DNA from: Tissierellia bacterium
GTDB taxonomy: Bacteria; Bacillota; Clostridia; Tissierellales; Tepidimicrobiaceae
Assembly: GCA_012735215.1 (NCBI GenBank)
Contig: JAAYHX010000016.1
Coordinates: forward strand, 1 to 64,000
Direction of reading: 5' to 3'
Length of the DNA: 64,000 nucleotides
The translations under genes were made by a program, and so were the position numbers. The notes beneath the pieces were generated by a model, which did no database searches, was not told where the DNA came from, and saw only the letters and a list, made by a program, of their open reading frames with translations. Each line of letters begins with the position of its first letter. Within the stretch, counting starts at the first letter, position 1. Shown here one piece after another: positions 25,221 through 33,958 of the stretch.

Positions 25221-26237
25221 CTTTGACCATTTAATTATTTGGCAAGCTGCTTCTTCAGGATTATTACTATTGAAAGTTGCTGCGAAATCAATATTCTCTC
25301 TTTTGTATAGGGGATCATAATACTTGATCATAAGCTCCCGAACTACATCTTCATATTCAAACTTTCTTATCATATCAGCATATCTTTCAATATTTTTGAT
25401 TCCTAAAGTTGATTTTAGGAAATTTAATGACTTGATTAACTCCTCATTGTTAGCATTAACATAATCATTAATTATATTATTGACTCTTATATCAAGATCT
25501 GATTCTACCTTTATGTGAGTTCCTTCCCACATCTTTTGAAATATGCATTTTGGAATGATATTTCTTCCAATTCTTCTGCTTTCCCCTTCTACAAATACTA
25601 TACTAGACTTGCTTTTACTTAAGGATTCATAAATTAGACTTTCAAACATTTTTTGAGTATTTTGCTTCCCTAGACCAATGCTTCCAAAAAAAGATCCTCT
25701 ATGATTTGCACAGCCCTCTAAATCCAGTACATCCATACTCTTTTGATTAAGGATTTTTAGTATTTGAGTCTTGCCAGTACCTGTATTCCCGTGAATGACA
25801 ACAAAATTTACCTTCTTCACTATTTCTGGCAAGGCTTTAATTACATATTTTCTATACCTTTTATAACCTCCGTTAAGTTTAAAGGCCCTTATACCTAGAG
25901 AGTCTAATAGGGACACAAGTACTTTACTTCTTAAGCCTCCTCTATAACAGAAAAATATAAGATTATCATATTGATTGCTCAGATCTATAATTTTGCTGTA
26001 AAGGTCAGGAAGCTTCTTGGATACTATTTCTATCCCTAATTTTTTTGCTTTATCTGCACTTTCATTTACATAAACTGTTCCAACCCTAGTCCTTTCTTCA
26101 TCATCTAAAAGAGGAAGGTTGATTGAACCTGGAATAGTTTCAGCCTTGTGCTCACTTGGACTTCTTACATCTATTAATTGGTAAGTCCCTTTTATTTCAT
26201 TGTTGATTAGTTGTTCATATTCAATTATTTTATGCAT
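25197..26237 (-). CDS. mnmH: tRNA 2-selenouridine synthase MnmH (SelU)
   Basis: The 346-aa enzyme replaces sulfur by selenium at the wobble uridine of tRNAs already thiolated by MnmA, using selenophosphate. A rhodanese domain (about 1-130) has the active Cys97 in FFCYRGGLRS. A P-loop ATPase/GTPase-like domain (HGNTGTGKT, about 149-157) then contains LEGCANHRGSFFGSIG, diagnostic for the family. Length is normal. Its presence shows that the cell makes selenophosphate. A small gene with an in-frame TGA lies directly upstream on the same strand, separated by a terminator. Confidence 0.93.
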   Translation of the reverse strand: MHKIIEYEQLINNEIKGTYQLIDVRSPSEHKAETIPGSINLPLLDDEERTRVGTVYVNESADKAKKLGIEIVSKKLPDLYSKIIDLSNQYDNLIFFCYRGGLRSKVLVSLLDSLGIRAFKLNGGYKRYRKYVIKALPEIVKKVNFVVIHGNTGTGKTQILKILNQKSMDVLDLEGCANHRGSFFGSIGLGKQNTQKMFESLIYESLSKSKSSIVFVEGESRRIGRNIIPKCIFQKMWEGTHIKVESDLDIRVNNIINDYVNANNEELIKSLNFLKSTLGIKNIERYADMIRKFEYEDVVRELMIKYYDPLYKRENIDFAATFNSNNPEEAACQIIKWSKDNLKGWH

Positions 26238-26315
26238 GTAGGTCCCTTCTTTATTTTAGGGTGTAGTTTACAAATTAATTATAAATATATTGGCCAAAAA
26301 GTCAACTGAGCATAA

Positions 26316-26348
26316 AAACAAAGGCTCTAGTAAAATAAGCCTTTGTTT
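26316..26348 (-). terminator. Terminator downstream of the TGA-interrupted small gene
   Basis: AAACAAAGGCT and AGCCTTTGTTT (arms 26348-26338 and 26326-26316 on the minus strand) are followed by TTTTATG on the minus strand. Confidence 0.75.
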
Positions 26349-26386
26349 CTAATCAGATTTATATACAAATATTACTGGATATTAAT

Positions 26387-26599
26387 CTAAATATTTTGCC
26401 AAGAGCCGTCATCAGTACATACTAGTTTTGTACCATCTTCCTTAGTTATAACAGAGCCAACGGCATGCCTGATTCCTGCATATACTCAAAATGAATCTTT
26501 ATCAGCACTTCCAACAGGTCCCCTTGAAACAGACTTTATGTTGTTTGGTGCCGAAATCTTGTTTATAAATATCCTATCCCTTTTGTTATGATTTTTCAT
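26387..26599 (-). pseudogene. 70-codon small gene with in-frame TGA: degraded gene or selenoprotein candidate
   Basis: On the minus strand ATG 26599 follows AAAGGAAG. The frame reads through 37 codons to a TGA at 26488-26486 (codon 38, context DSF-TGA-VYAGIRHAVG). It continues with 32 more sensible codons (SVITKEDGTKLVCTDDGSW) to TAG at 26387. A terminator follows 38 bases later, so the whole unit looks like one gene. TGA is one change from TGG, so loss of a Trp codon or a sequencing error is simplest. The neighbouring gene encodes selenouridine synthase, so selenocysteine is worth testing. A weak stem (TATGC/GCATG) lies just after the TGA, but no convincing SECIS was seen. Function unknown. 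Confidence 0.6.
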
Positions 26600-26698
26600 G
26601 GCATTCTTCCTTTCATCTTTATTATGATTATCTATTATTAATTTGAATTTAATTGGGCTAGGATATTCCAGGGATACTTTGCCTTTATTATTAGTTTA

Positions 26699-28255
26699 TT
26701 AAAAATCATCCTTAATTAACTTTTCAATAGTATTAACATCATTAGAGAATCTTAAGGATTTAATTGCAGGTCCTTCTATTATGTCCCCTTTATAGGTAAA
26801 CCTTGAACCATGACATGGACAGTCCCAAGATTTTTCAGCCTGATTCCAATTCAATTCACATCCCATATGAGGACATGTAGTGTTAACTAAATGATACTGT
26901 CCTTCTTGGTCTCGGTAGATGCCTATTCTTTCTCCTTCAATTTTAACTACTTTTGCTTCATTGGGCTTTACTTCAATATTGTCTGGCAATGAGGACAGTT
27001 TACCTTCCAATATATTTTCAGCTACTTTTAGATTCTCTAAAATGAAGTTTTTGGCAGATGGAATAATATTTTTCCGTGAGGGATTGTAGACATCTAGCCA
27101 CTTGCTTTTTCCTTCTAGGATTAAATCCCTAATGATCATGGCTGCAACCATGCTGTTTGTCATGCCCCATTTCTGGAATCCAGTTGCTACATACATATTT
27201 GTTGTATCAGATGTAAAATGTCCAATATAAGGGATACCATCAGGAGTAGTGTAATCCTGTGTGGACCACCTATAGGGGACATCCTCTACAGTAAATATAT
27301 CCTGGGCAAAATTTATAAGCTCTTCATAGTGTTTTTCTGTATCTTCACTTTGTCCTGTAGTGTGATTGGAGCCTACTACCAATATGAGCTCTCCTTTATC
27401 TGTATTTTGGCTTCTTAAGGATCTGGCAGGATCTTCTGCGTTTATATACATGCCACCAGGATATTTTTCTTTGGCTTGTATTCCAACTATATAGGATCTT
27501 TTCGGGTAGAGTCTGGAAAAGTAGAGGCCTTTTTTGTTGTAAAAGGGGTATTGGGTTGTAAGTATAACTTTTTCAGCTCTAACTTTTTTTCCTTGCTCCG
27601 TTATGATAATATACTTATCATCTTCTTCAATATTTATTGCTCTAGTATTTTCGAATATGAGTACCTTGTTATCATGGATGATTTTAGCTAGGCTCAATAC
27701 ATATTTTCGTGGGTGGAACTGGGCTTGATTATCAAATCTTACAGCCGCATGTATAGGTATGGCAAATGGTATTTCTTCCACATAGGATGCCTTTATTCCC
27801 AACTCTGATGCTGCTTTTACTTCATCTTCAATTTGTTTGATATATTTTTCCTGTTCCGTATATACAAAGGCGGATTGTAGTATATAATCACATTCAATGT
27901 GATGTTCATCTATGATCTTTTTAAATTCACTTATGGCTTTTTCGTTAGCTTCTGCATACTGCCTTGCCAATTCATCTCCTAGCTGCCTTCTTATCTTATT
28001 GTAGATGAGTCCGTGTTGTGAGGTAATCTTTGCTGTTGTATGAGCAGTGGCTCCCTGACAGATTCTACCAGCGTCAATAACTGCAATTTTAAAATCTTCT
28101 TTCTGGAGCAGATAAGCACAGGATATGCCAGCAAGTCCTCCACCAATAATTGCTATATCTACATCAAGATCTTCATTTAATGTTGGATAATTGGTATCAT
28201 GAGTAGATGTTAGCCAATAGGATAAAGGTTTGTTTTTTAAATTATTATCAGACAT
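26699..28255 (-). CDS. FAD-dependent amine-oxidase-type oxidoreductase with C-terminal Rieske domain
   Basis: The 518-aa protein starts at ATG 28255 behind AAAGGAGG. The N-terminal FAD fold shows VDIAIIGGGLAGISCAYLL and the DAO-family features GATAHTTAKITSQHGLIY and TGFQKWGMTNSM. Residues about 425-510 form a Rieske [2Fe-2S] domain with CPHMGC and CPCHGSRF ligands and the closing GPAIKSLRF. This architecture (DadA-like plus Rieske) is widespread in Firmicutes, and its substrate is generally unknown. It is in the same direction as the TGA-interrupted gene but separated by about 100 bases. Confidence 0.9.
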   Translation of the reverse strand: MSDNNLKNKPLSYWLTSTHDTNYPTLNEDLDVDIAIIGGGLAGISCAYLLQKEDFKIAVIDAGRICQGATAHTTAKITSQHGLIYNKIRRQLGDELARQYAEANEKAISEFKKIIDEHHIECDYILQSAFVYTEQEKYIKQIEDEVKAASELGIKASYVEEIPFAIPIHAAVRFDNQAQFHPRKYVLSLAKIIHDNKVLIFENTRAINIEEDDKYIIITEQGKKVRAEKVILTTQYPFYNKKGLYFSRLYPKRSYIVGIQAKEKYPGGMYINAEDPARSLRSQNTDKGELILVVGSNHTTGQSEDTEKHYEELINFAQDIFTVEDVPYRWSTQDYTTPDGIPYIGHFTSDTTNMYVATGFQKWGMTNSMVAAMIIRDLILEGKSKWLDVYNPSRKNIIPSAKNFILENLKVAENILEGKLSSLPDNIEVKPNEAKVVKIEGERIGIYRDQEGQYHLVNTTCPHMGCELNWNQAEKSWDCPCHGSRFTYKGDIIEGPAIKSLRFSNDVNTIEKLIKDDF

Positions 28256-28400
28256 TGATTTCCTCCTTTGAAAGCTTATGATGCTAGGGTTATTTTAACT
28301 CTTAAATTTCATATTATTCCTGATTGGCCAATAACATAAAAATAATTTTAGAAGGAAGAATATAAATGAAGGAATAATACGTAGGAAAAGGAGGGCTAAT

Positions 28401-28670
28401 TTGGATTTCAACAATGTAATAGAAAGGAGATTTGTTGACAGAGGAAACCACAATCTTGTGTTGGAAATTTCAGCAGACGAGTACAAGCGGGACTATGATG
28501 AATTAAATGACGATTATGCTATGAACTTATTGGAAAGCTATCTGCAGTTTAGAGGGGATGATGGGAGACCTGAAGATGCAAAAATTGACTATGATCCAAG
28601 ATTTAATATTGTAAGGATTTCTGCCAAAGTCAATTATCTAGATAATGATCATACTAGGTTTATCTTTTAA
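28401..28670 (+). CDS. 89-aa conserved-looking hypothetical protein
   Basis: TTG 28401 follows AAAGGAGGG. The acidic, soluble product starts DFNNVIERRFVDRGNHNLVLEISADEYKRDYDELNDDYAMNLLE and ends NIVRISAKVNYLDNDHTRFIF. Alternating strands and one helix suggest a small alpha/beta fold. No motif is recognised. It is a single gene divergent from the FAD/Rieske gene and ends at a bidirectional terminator shared with tRNA-Val. Confidence 0.7.
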   Translation: MDFNNVIERRFVDRGNHNLVLEISADEYKRDYDELNDDYAMNLLESYLQFRGDDGRPEDAKIDYDPRFNIVRISAKVNYLDNDHTRFIF

Positions 28671-28676
28671 AAAAAC

Positions 28677-28705
28677 AAAGCATCTACATTACATAGATGC
28701 TTTAT
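28677..28705. terminator. Bidirectional terminator
   Basis: AAAGCATCTA (28677-28686) and TAGATGCTTT (28694-28703) pair. On the minus strand GTTTTTTT follows, so it also ends the tRNA-Val transcript. Confidence 0.8.
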
Positions 28706-28707
28706 AA

Positions 28708-28784
28708 TGGTGGGCGATATTGGAGTCGAACCAATGACCTCCACGATGTCAACGTGGCACTCTAACCAACTGAGCTAATCGCCC
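28708..28784 (-). tRNA. tRNA-Val (anticodon GAC)
   Basis: Read on the minus strand, the 77-nt gene starts GGGCGATTAGCTCAGTTGG. The acceptor arm GGGCGAT pairs with ATCGCCC. The anticodon stem CCACG/CGTGG encloses TTGACAT with anticodon GAC, and the T arm holds GGTTCGACTCC. The 3' CCA is encoded (28710-28708). Its promoter and terminator are visible on either side. Confidence 0.97.
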
Positions 28785-28797
28785 CTATTACCTAAAT

Positions 28798-28826
28798 ATG
28801 ATAGCATAAATTTATGAACTTTTCAA
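28798..28826 (-). promoter_or_regulatory. Promoter of tRNA-Val
   Basis: On the minus strand TTGAAA (28826-28821), a 17-bp spacer and TATCAT (28803-28798) lie 14 bases before the mature tRNA. Confidence 0.8.
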
Positions 28827-28939
28827 TTGGAATAATATATATTTAGTTAAAAAAGTCTAACCAATGAATTGAAAAACATAATTAGGGTACATATAAATAT
28901 TACTGTTAGATATATTTTGTGTAAAGAGAGGGGTATTTT

Positions 28940-29428
28940 ATGAAAGAATACGATAAGAAGGATTTGAGTAAGACAGCTATAGATATGTTAGCAAGAAGAG
29001 GAGTAACCATTAAAGATATTGGGGAATTAGTATATAGACTACAAAAGAGCTATTATGCAGACTTGACTTTAGATACTTGTATTGAGAATGTGAAAGCAGT
29101 ACTCACTAAAAGGGAAATAATCCATGCAATTTTAACTGGTATAGCACTAGATGAGTTAGCTGAAAAAAAGCTTTTGCCTGAGCCCCTACAAAGCATAGTG
29201 GAATCAGATGAAGGGCTATATGGAATAGATGAAATAATACCTTTATCCATAGTAAATGTATATGGAACTATTGGGCTTACCAATTATGGATACTTGGATA
29301 AGGAGAAAAAAGGAATAATTAAAAAGTTGGATAGCCACAAGGGAAAAGCCGTGAATACTTTTCTAGATGATCTGGTTGCTGCCCTAGCAGCAGCTGCTGC
29401 TAGTAGGATTGCCCATACTAGAGAGTAG
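28940..29428 (+). CDS. Phosphatidylglycerophosphatase A family protein (YutG-like)
   Basis: The 162-aa protein matches the PgpA family as found in Bacillus YutG. It opens with an N-terminal helical region (LSKTAIDMLARRGVTIKDIGELVYRLQ). The family core HAILTGIALDELAEKKLLPEPLQSIVESDEGLYGIDEIIPLSIVNVYGTIGLTNYGYLDK follows, and then a C-terminal helix LDDLVAALAAAAA. Classical PgpA proteins make phosphatidylglycerol at the membrane; the soluble-looking YutG-type proteins may have another substrate. The start follows AGAGAGGGG. The gene stands alone before the psuK promoter. Confidence 0.8.
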   Translation: MKEYDKKDLSKTAIDMLARRGVTIKDIGELVYRLQKSYYADLTLDTCIENVKAVLTKREIIHAILTGIALDELAEKKLLPEPLQSIVESDEGLYGIDEIIPLSIVNVYGTIGLTNYGYLDKEKKGIIKKLDSHKGKAVNTFLDDLVAALAAAAASRIAHTRE

Positions 29429-29483
29429 TCTTGGGAAAACAAGTAGTCAAATATATTTTTATAAAATTTTCTTTTTTTATTTA

Positions 29484-29512
29484 TTGACAATCCTATTAAC
29501 ATGTAATAGAAT
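29484..29512 (+). promoter_or_regulatory. SigA-type promoter of psuK-psuG
   Basis: TTGACA (29484-29489), a 17-bp spacer and TAGAAT (29507-29512), 40 bases before psuK. Confidence 0.8.
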
Positions 29513-29553
29513 ATAAGCAAATATTAAGTATATAAACAAAAGTTGGGGTGGAT

Positions 29554-30648
29554 ATGACTAATAGAGAACAGGAGATTTTAGATTTAATTAATAAGAACCC
29601 TATGATAAGTCAAAATGAAATTGCAGAAACCTTAGGCATAACTAGGTCTTCAGTAGCAGTTCATATTAGCAATTTAATAAAAAAGGGTTATATCCTAGGT
29701 AGAGGGTATATTGTTCGCTCAAATTCTTATGTAGCAGTTGTCGGAGGAGCTAATATTGATATTCAAGGTATTCCATATGACAAGCTGATATACAGGGATT
29801 CAAATCCTGGAAAAGTTAAGTTTTCCCTAGGAGGGGTAGGAAGAAACATAGGAGAGAACCTGGCAAGGTTAGGAGTACCTGTAAAATTAATATCTGTCTT
29901 AGGTAATGATGTACTAGGCAAAAAGATAATTGATGAATCTAAATCAGTTGGCATAGACATGAAGGACTCTCTTATACTGGAAGGAGAATCTACTTCTACC
30001 TATTTATCTATTCTAGATGAAGATAGGGATATGATTCTGTCCATTTCTCATATGGATCTACTTGATAGGATGACAGTGGATTTCATTAAAGATAAGAGCC
30101 ATATTATAGAAAATGCCTTAGCTCTAGTGATTGACACAAATATACCAAGAGATGTAATAGAATACTTGGTTACTACTTATAGAGATAAGATTTTCTTTCT
30201 AGATACAGTATCCAGTACAAAAGCCTTGAAGGTAAAGGATTTAATTGGCCATTTTCACACTATAAAACCCAATAAGATAGAAGCGGAAATCCTTTCAGGT
30301 ATAAAAATAGACAGTGAAGATGACTTAAAAAGAGCCGGAGAATACTTTTTGAACCAAGGAGTAAAAAGAGTTTTTATCAGCTTAGGAAGTGATGGAGTAT
30401 TCTATCATGATGGCACAACTACAGGCAGGGTAAAAGGTCCAAGTATTGAAGTTGTAAATGCAACAGGTGCTGGAGATGCTTTTATGGCCGCCTTAGTATA
30501 TTCATATCTAAAGGATAAAGGTATAAAGGAAAGTGCAAAGATGGGCATTGCTGCTTCAATGATTGCTCTTTCCCATGAGAATACCATAAGTCCAAATATG
30601 TCTGTTAATAATATTGAATTTTATATGGAGGAAGTGAACATATGTTAA
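29554..30648 (+). CDS. psuK: Pseudouridine kinase with N-terminal winged-helix domain
   Basis: The 364-aa protein starts at ATG 29554 (GTG 29548 is an in-frame alternative). The first 60 residues are a winged helix (NREQEILDLINKNPMISQNEIAETLGITRSSVAVHISNL style). A PfkB-family sugar kinase follows, with VAVVGGANIDIQG, FSLGGVGRNIGENLARLG and the catalytic NATGAGDAFMAALVYSY. The next gene, overlapping by 7 bp, is psuG, so the kinase phosphorylates pseudouridine for cleavage by PsuG. The DNA-binding domain suggests it also senses or regulates its operon, as in related HTH-kinase fusions. Confidence 0.88.
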   Translation: MTNREQEILDLINKNPMISQNEIAETLGITRSSVAVHISNLIKKGYILGRGYIVRSNSYVAVVGGANIDIQGIPYDKLIYRDSNPGKVKFSLGGVGRNIGENLARLGVPVKLISVLGNDVLGKKIIDESKSVGIDMKDSLILEGESTSTYLSILDEDRDMILSISHMDLLDRMTVDFIKDKSHIIENALALVIDTNIPRDVIEYLVTTYRDKIFFLDTVSSTKALKVKDLIGHFHTIKPNKIEAEILSGIKIDSEDDLKRAGEYFLNQGVKRVFISLGSDGVFYHDGTTTGRVKGPSIEVVNATGAGDAFMAALVYSYLKDKGIKESAKMGIAASMIALSHENTISPNMSVNNIEFYMEEVNIC

Positions 30649-31565
30649 AGAAGTATATTGATATTAAACCAGAAGTGTTGGAGGCCTTACACAAGGGAGA
30701 AGCTATAGTAGCTTTAGAGTCAACAATAATATCCCATGGTATGCCTTACCCCGAAAATGTAACAACAGCCCAGAAGGTAGAAGAAATTATCAGGAATGAG
30801 GGTGCTGTTCCAGCTACTATTGCAATAATAGACGGAAGAATTAAAGTTGGATTAGATGAGAAGCAATTAGAACATCTTGCAACATCCAAAAACATAGTAA
30901 AGACTTCAAGAAGGGATATACCTTTTGTTATATCCAGAAAATTGGATGGTGGTACAACTGTTGCTGCAACTATGATAATAGCAGCTTTAGCTGGAATTAA
31001 AGTATTTGCTACAGGAGGCATTGGAGGAGTTCATAGAAATGCTCAGGAAACTTTTGACATATCTGCAGACTTGCAGGAATTAGCAACTACCAATGTAGCA
31101 GTTGTATGTGCTGGACCTAAATCCATATTAGATCTTGGATTAACATTGGAATATCTAGAAACCAATGGGGTTCCTGTAGTAGGCTTTAAAACTGATGAAC
31201 TACCAGCATTCTACAGCAGGAAATCAGGCTTTAAGGTTGACTATAGGGTAGATACAGCTGAAGAGTTGGCGGAAGCAATAAATATTAAATGGGGCTTAGG
31301 ATTAAATGGCGGTTTGGTAATAGCTAATCCAATACCAGAAGAATATGAAATAGACCATGAGTTTATAAGCAAAGCAATAAATGATGCAGTAGAAGAAGCT
31401 GAAAGCCAGGGAGTAAAAGGTAAGGAAATGACTCCTTTCCTACTATCTAAAGTAAAGGAAATAACTAAGGGAGATAGCTTAACAGCAAATATTCATTTAG
31501 TTTATAACAATGCTAAAGTTGCTAGCCAATTGGCTATAGAACTGGCAAAGCTATATAGAGATTAA
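30642..31565 (+). CDS. psuG: Pseudouridine-5'-phosphate glycosidase
   Basis: The 307-aa enzyme splits pseudouridine 5'-phosphate into uracil and ribose 5-phosphate. It is the second step of pseudouridine recycling after PsuK. Characteristic segments are ALESTIISHGMPYPEN, the TSRRDIPFV loop, VFATGGIGGVHRNAQETFDISADLQEL with the metal and Lys-site region, and NGGLVIANPIPEEYEI. Length is normal. The ATG lies inside the end of psuK, so the two are translationally coupled and share one promoter and terminator. Confidence 0.95.
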   Translation: MLKKYIDIKPEVLEALHKGEAIVALESTIISHGMPYPENVTTAQKVEEIIRNEGAVPATIAIIDGRIKVGLDEKQLEHLATSKNIVKTSRRDIPFVISRKLDGGTTVAATMIIAALAGIKVFATGGIGGVHRNAQETFDISADLQELATTNVAVVCAGPKSILDLGLTLEYLETNGVPVVGFKTDELPAFYSRKSGFKVDYRVDTAEELAEAINIKWGLGLNGGLVIANPIPEEYEIDHEFISKAINDAVEEAESQGVKGKEMTPFLLSKVKEITKGDSLTANIHLVYNNAKVASQLAIELAKLYRD

Positions 31566-31569
31566 TGAA

Positions 31570-31608
31570 AAAAGCCTTTCCGATGGTAGCATCGGAAGGG
31601 CTTTTACT
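31570..31608 (+). terminator. Terminator of psuK-psuG
   Basis: A 16-bp stem (left arm from 31570, right arm ending 31605, one wobble) with loop GTAG, followed by a short T-rich tail. Confidence 0.85.
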
Positions 31609-31785
31609 TAATATTAGCAAAAGAAAGGATTCGGATTCCATCTCCTTACAAATGTTTTAGCCTGTGGTTTGGTGTTTCTAATATATGACAAAACAGAAAG
31701 ATTATCATTTATTTTATACCTGAATAGTTTACGCCCAAATGTAAGATAATAGGAGTAAATACAATAAACATGGGTGGTGAAGCAC

Positions 31786-32283
31786 ATGAACGATAGGATG
31801 ACAGTTGAGGAATTAAAAGAAAAAATATGGGAGTTTCTGAAAGAACATAAGGAAGGTTCTTTAGCAACCTGTTTGAATAATGTTCCAAGAAGCAGCCCGG
31901 TTCAGTATGTAGTAGGAGACAACTTGAGATTATATATAGTATCAGCTGGTGGCGAAAAATTTAAAGCCATACATCAGAATCCCAATGTTTGCCTGCTAGT
32001 AAATACCAACTATATTAACTATAGACAGATAAAAGGGGTACAAATTTTCGGCAAAGCTACAACCAGTATAGACAACCAGGAACTATTTGATGAGGCAAAA
32101 AGATACCATCCAGATCCATATCAGCTGGAACATGAACAAAGGGAGCTTAAAATAATCAAGATTGAACCAGAAGAGATAGTATATTTAGATTCCTTAGGAG
32201 ATGGGGATAGGACTAAGCAGATACTTAATTTAAGAGAAAATCGGCTTATATTAAAAGAAGATGAAAGGCTTATATATAGATAA
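31786..32283 (+). CDS. Pyridoxamine 5'-phosphate oxidase-like flavin-binding protein
   Basis: The 165-aa protein starts at ATG 31786 after GGGTGGTGA; GTG 31774 is an alternative. It has the split-barrel pattern of the PPOX/FMN-binding family: an N-terminal helix (VEELKEKIWEFLKEHKEGSLATC), then GSLATCLNNVPRSSPVQYVVGDNLRLYIVSAGGEKFKAI and NPNVCLLVNTNY strands, and a conserved VQIFGKAT. Family members bind FMN, heme or F420, and many have no known activity. No pyridoxal genes are nearby, so vitamin B6 synthesis should not be assumed. Confidence 0.8.
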   Translation: MNDRMTVEELKEKIWEFLKEHKEGSLATCLNNVPRSSPVQYVVGDNLRLYIVSAGGEKFKAIHQNPNVCLLVNTNYINYRQIKGVQIFGKATTSIDNQELFDEAKRYHPDPYQLEHEQRELKIIKIEPEEIVYLDSLGDGDRTKQILNLRENRLILKEDERLIYR

Positions 32284-32308
32284 AAGTGGCAAAGCCACTT
32301 TTATCTAT
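32279..32308. terminator. Bidirectional terminator
   Basis: AGATAAAAGTGGC and its complement surround AAA (32279-32306), between two convergent genes. Confidence 0.85.
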
Positions 32309-32319
32309 TTTAAGGTATT

Positions 32320-33204
32320 TTATAGGAAAGTCTGTACCTTGTATTCTTCCATTTTTTCTTGAATCCAACTTTGATATACAGTTGGTAATTTTTCTTCAAG
32401 TAGGATTTCTTTTATTTCATCCTTGCTTTCTTCATAATTAGCTTCTTTTGCTTCAGTTCTTTCTTCTACTTTTATTATATGGTATCCATAGTTGGTTTTA
32501 ACAGGTTGGCTAATTTCTCCTACTTTTAGTGCAAATGCTACTTCTTCAAATTCATTTACCATTTCTCCTTTTGAGAAGAAACCTAAATCGCCACCTTTTT
32601 CTTTAGTACCAGTATCAGTAGAGTACTTCTTAGCTAATTCTTCGAAGTCCTCGCCATCATCTAGTTTCTTTCTTACTTCCTTAGCTGTCTCTTCATCCTC
32701 TACCAATATATGACGTGCTTTTACTTGTTCTTCCTGCTTAAAGGAATCCTTGTTTTCTTCAAAGTAATTTTTCATATCATCCTCAGTGATTTCTACTTTG
32801 GATTCTAATAGTTTACTTACGTATAAATTCATTTCGATGTCTTCTTTTAAAACTTCTTCTGTTAAGCCATAGTATTCTAAAGCACTATTAAAGGCTTCTT
32901 TACCTCCAAAGTTCTCAATGGTTTTATTCAACTCTTCCTGTACTTCGTCCTTGGAGACTTTAATCTTTTGTTTTTTAGCTTCTAGTTGGATAATCTTTTT
33001 TATTACTAATGAATTTAATACCTGTTCGCCATTAGACTCTACTAAGGCTTCATATAGTTGATCCTTGGTTATTTTTTCACTTCCTACAACTGCAACTGTA
33101 TTTCCACCGGAATTCATATTCAGCAACACAGAAATCAAAGTTGTAGCCACAACCACAATAACAATAATTAGTGCTATTATTCTTTTATTAAATTTCAAAG
33201 CCAC
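32320..33204 (-). CDS. Membrane-anchored parvulin-type peptidyl-prolyl isomerase (PrsA/SurA-like)
   Basis: The 294-aa protein has an N-terminal membrane anchor (about residues 9-28, IIALIIVIVVVATTLISVLL). No lipobox Cys is present, so unlike Bacillus PrsA it is not a lipoprotein. A SurA-N-like helical chaperone region (about 45-150) precedes a parvulin domain (about 160-255) with VKARHILVEDEETAKEV, GGDLGFFSKGEM and TNYGYHIIKVE. It acts outside the membrane on secreted proteins. A second, cytoplasmic parvulin gene lies 750 bases away. Confidence 0.88.
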   Translation of the reverse strand: MALKFNKRIIALIIVIVVVATTLISVLLNMNSGGNTVAVVGSEKITKDQLYEALVESNGEQVLNSLVIKKIIQLEAKKQKIKVSKDEVQEELNKTIENFGGKEAFNSALEYYGLTEEVLKEDIEMNLYVSKLLESKVEITEDDMKNYFEENKDSFKQEEQVKARHILVEDEETAKEVRKKLDDGEDFEELAKKYSTDTGTKEKGGDLGFFSKGEMVNEFEEVAFALKVGEISQPVKTNYGYHIIKVEERTEAKEANYEESKDEIKEILLEEKLPTVYQSWIQEKMEEYKVQTFL

Positions 33205-33396
33205 TATTTAACCACCTTTCTAATAATCTTCCATAAAATTATAACACATTGGATAAGTTTTATTAAGCCTATTTGAGTATTTTTATAATTTCACATAATT
33301 AATATGCAAACCATTACCTTATTTTTATATATTACTTGTATTTTTGCCCTAGTTTGTGTAAATTAAAAGTATACAAATATTTTGGGAGTTGTTATT

Positions 33397-33879
33397 ATGA
33401 AAGCAGGCTACAGGTTTAAAAAAGTTAAGATGGAATGTAATAAGCACATAGCTTTAATTGCCCACGATAATAAGAAGGACAATCTCTTGGGATGGGTAAT
33501 GGAAAATAAGGACAAGTTAAGCAAACACTTCTTATATGGCACAGGGACAACGGCTACTTTGATAAGCGAAAAAGCTGGTTTACCTGTAAGGCCTTTCAAA
33601 TCAGGACCTCTAGGTGGTGATCAACAGATAGGAGCCCGTATAGCAGAAGGGAAAATAGATTTTATGATTTTCTTTTGGGATCCACTAGAAGCCCAGCCTC
33701 ATGATCCTGATGTAAAGGCTCTTCTACGTATTGGAGTACTCTATGATATACCTATTGCTACTAATTACTCAACTGCAGATTTTCTATTAGCTTCACCATT
33801 AATGGAAAAGGAATATTACAGAAAGGTAGTAGACTCAGACGATAGGGTAAGGGAAAGAAAAGATCAGTTTGGTGAGTAA
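33397..33879 (+). CDS. mgsA: Methylglyoxal synthase
   Basis: The 160-aa enzyme converts dihydroxyacetone phosphate to methylglyoxal and phosphate, relieving sugar-phosphate overload. The start is ATG 33397 behind GGGAG; the upstream GTG would lie inside the ribosome site. Signature residues are seen in IALIAHDNKKDNLLGWV, TGTTATLI, SGPLGGDQQIGARIAEGKIDF (catalytic Asp) and DPLEAQPHDPDVKALLRI (catalytic His). Length is slightly longer than E. coli MgsA at the N-terminus. DHAP is also an end product of the inositol pathway encoded just downstream. Confidence 0.95.
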   Translation: MKAGYRFKKVKMECNKHIALIAHDNKKDNLLGWVMENKDKLSKHFLYGTGTTATLISEKAGLPVRPFKSGPLGGDQQIGARIAEGKIDFMIFFWDPLEAQPHDPDVKALLRIGVLYDIPIATNYSTADFLLASPLMEKEYYRKVVDSDDRVRERKDQFGE

Positions 33880-33958
33880 GTGCTAACATATAGTGTTTGA
33901 CAATTAAAGAACAATATGATAACTTCAAATAGACTAAAGAATAAAGGAGAATAAGATT

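Noticed and set aside
26440-26490. SECIS element after the TGA at 26486
   Set aside because: Only a 4-5 bp stem (TATGC/GCATG) with a 9-nt loop is seen, at too short a distance from the TGA. Kept as an open question, not a feature.
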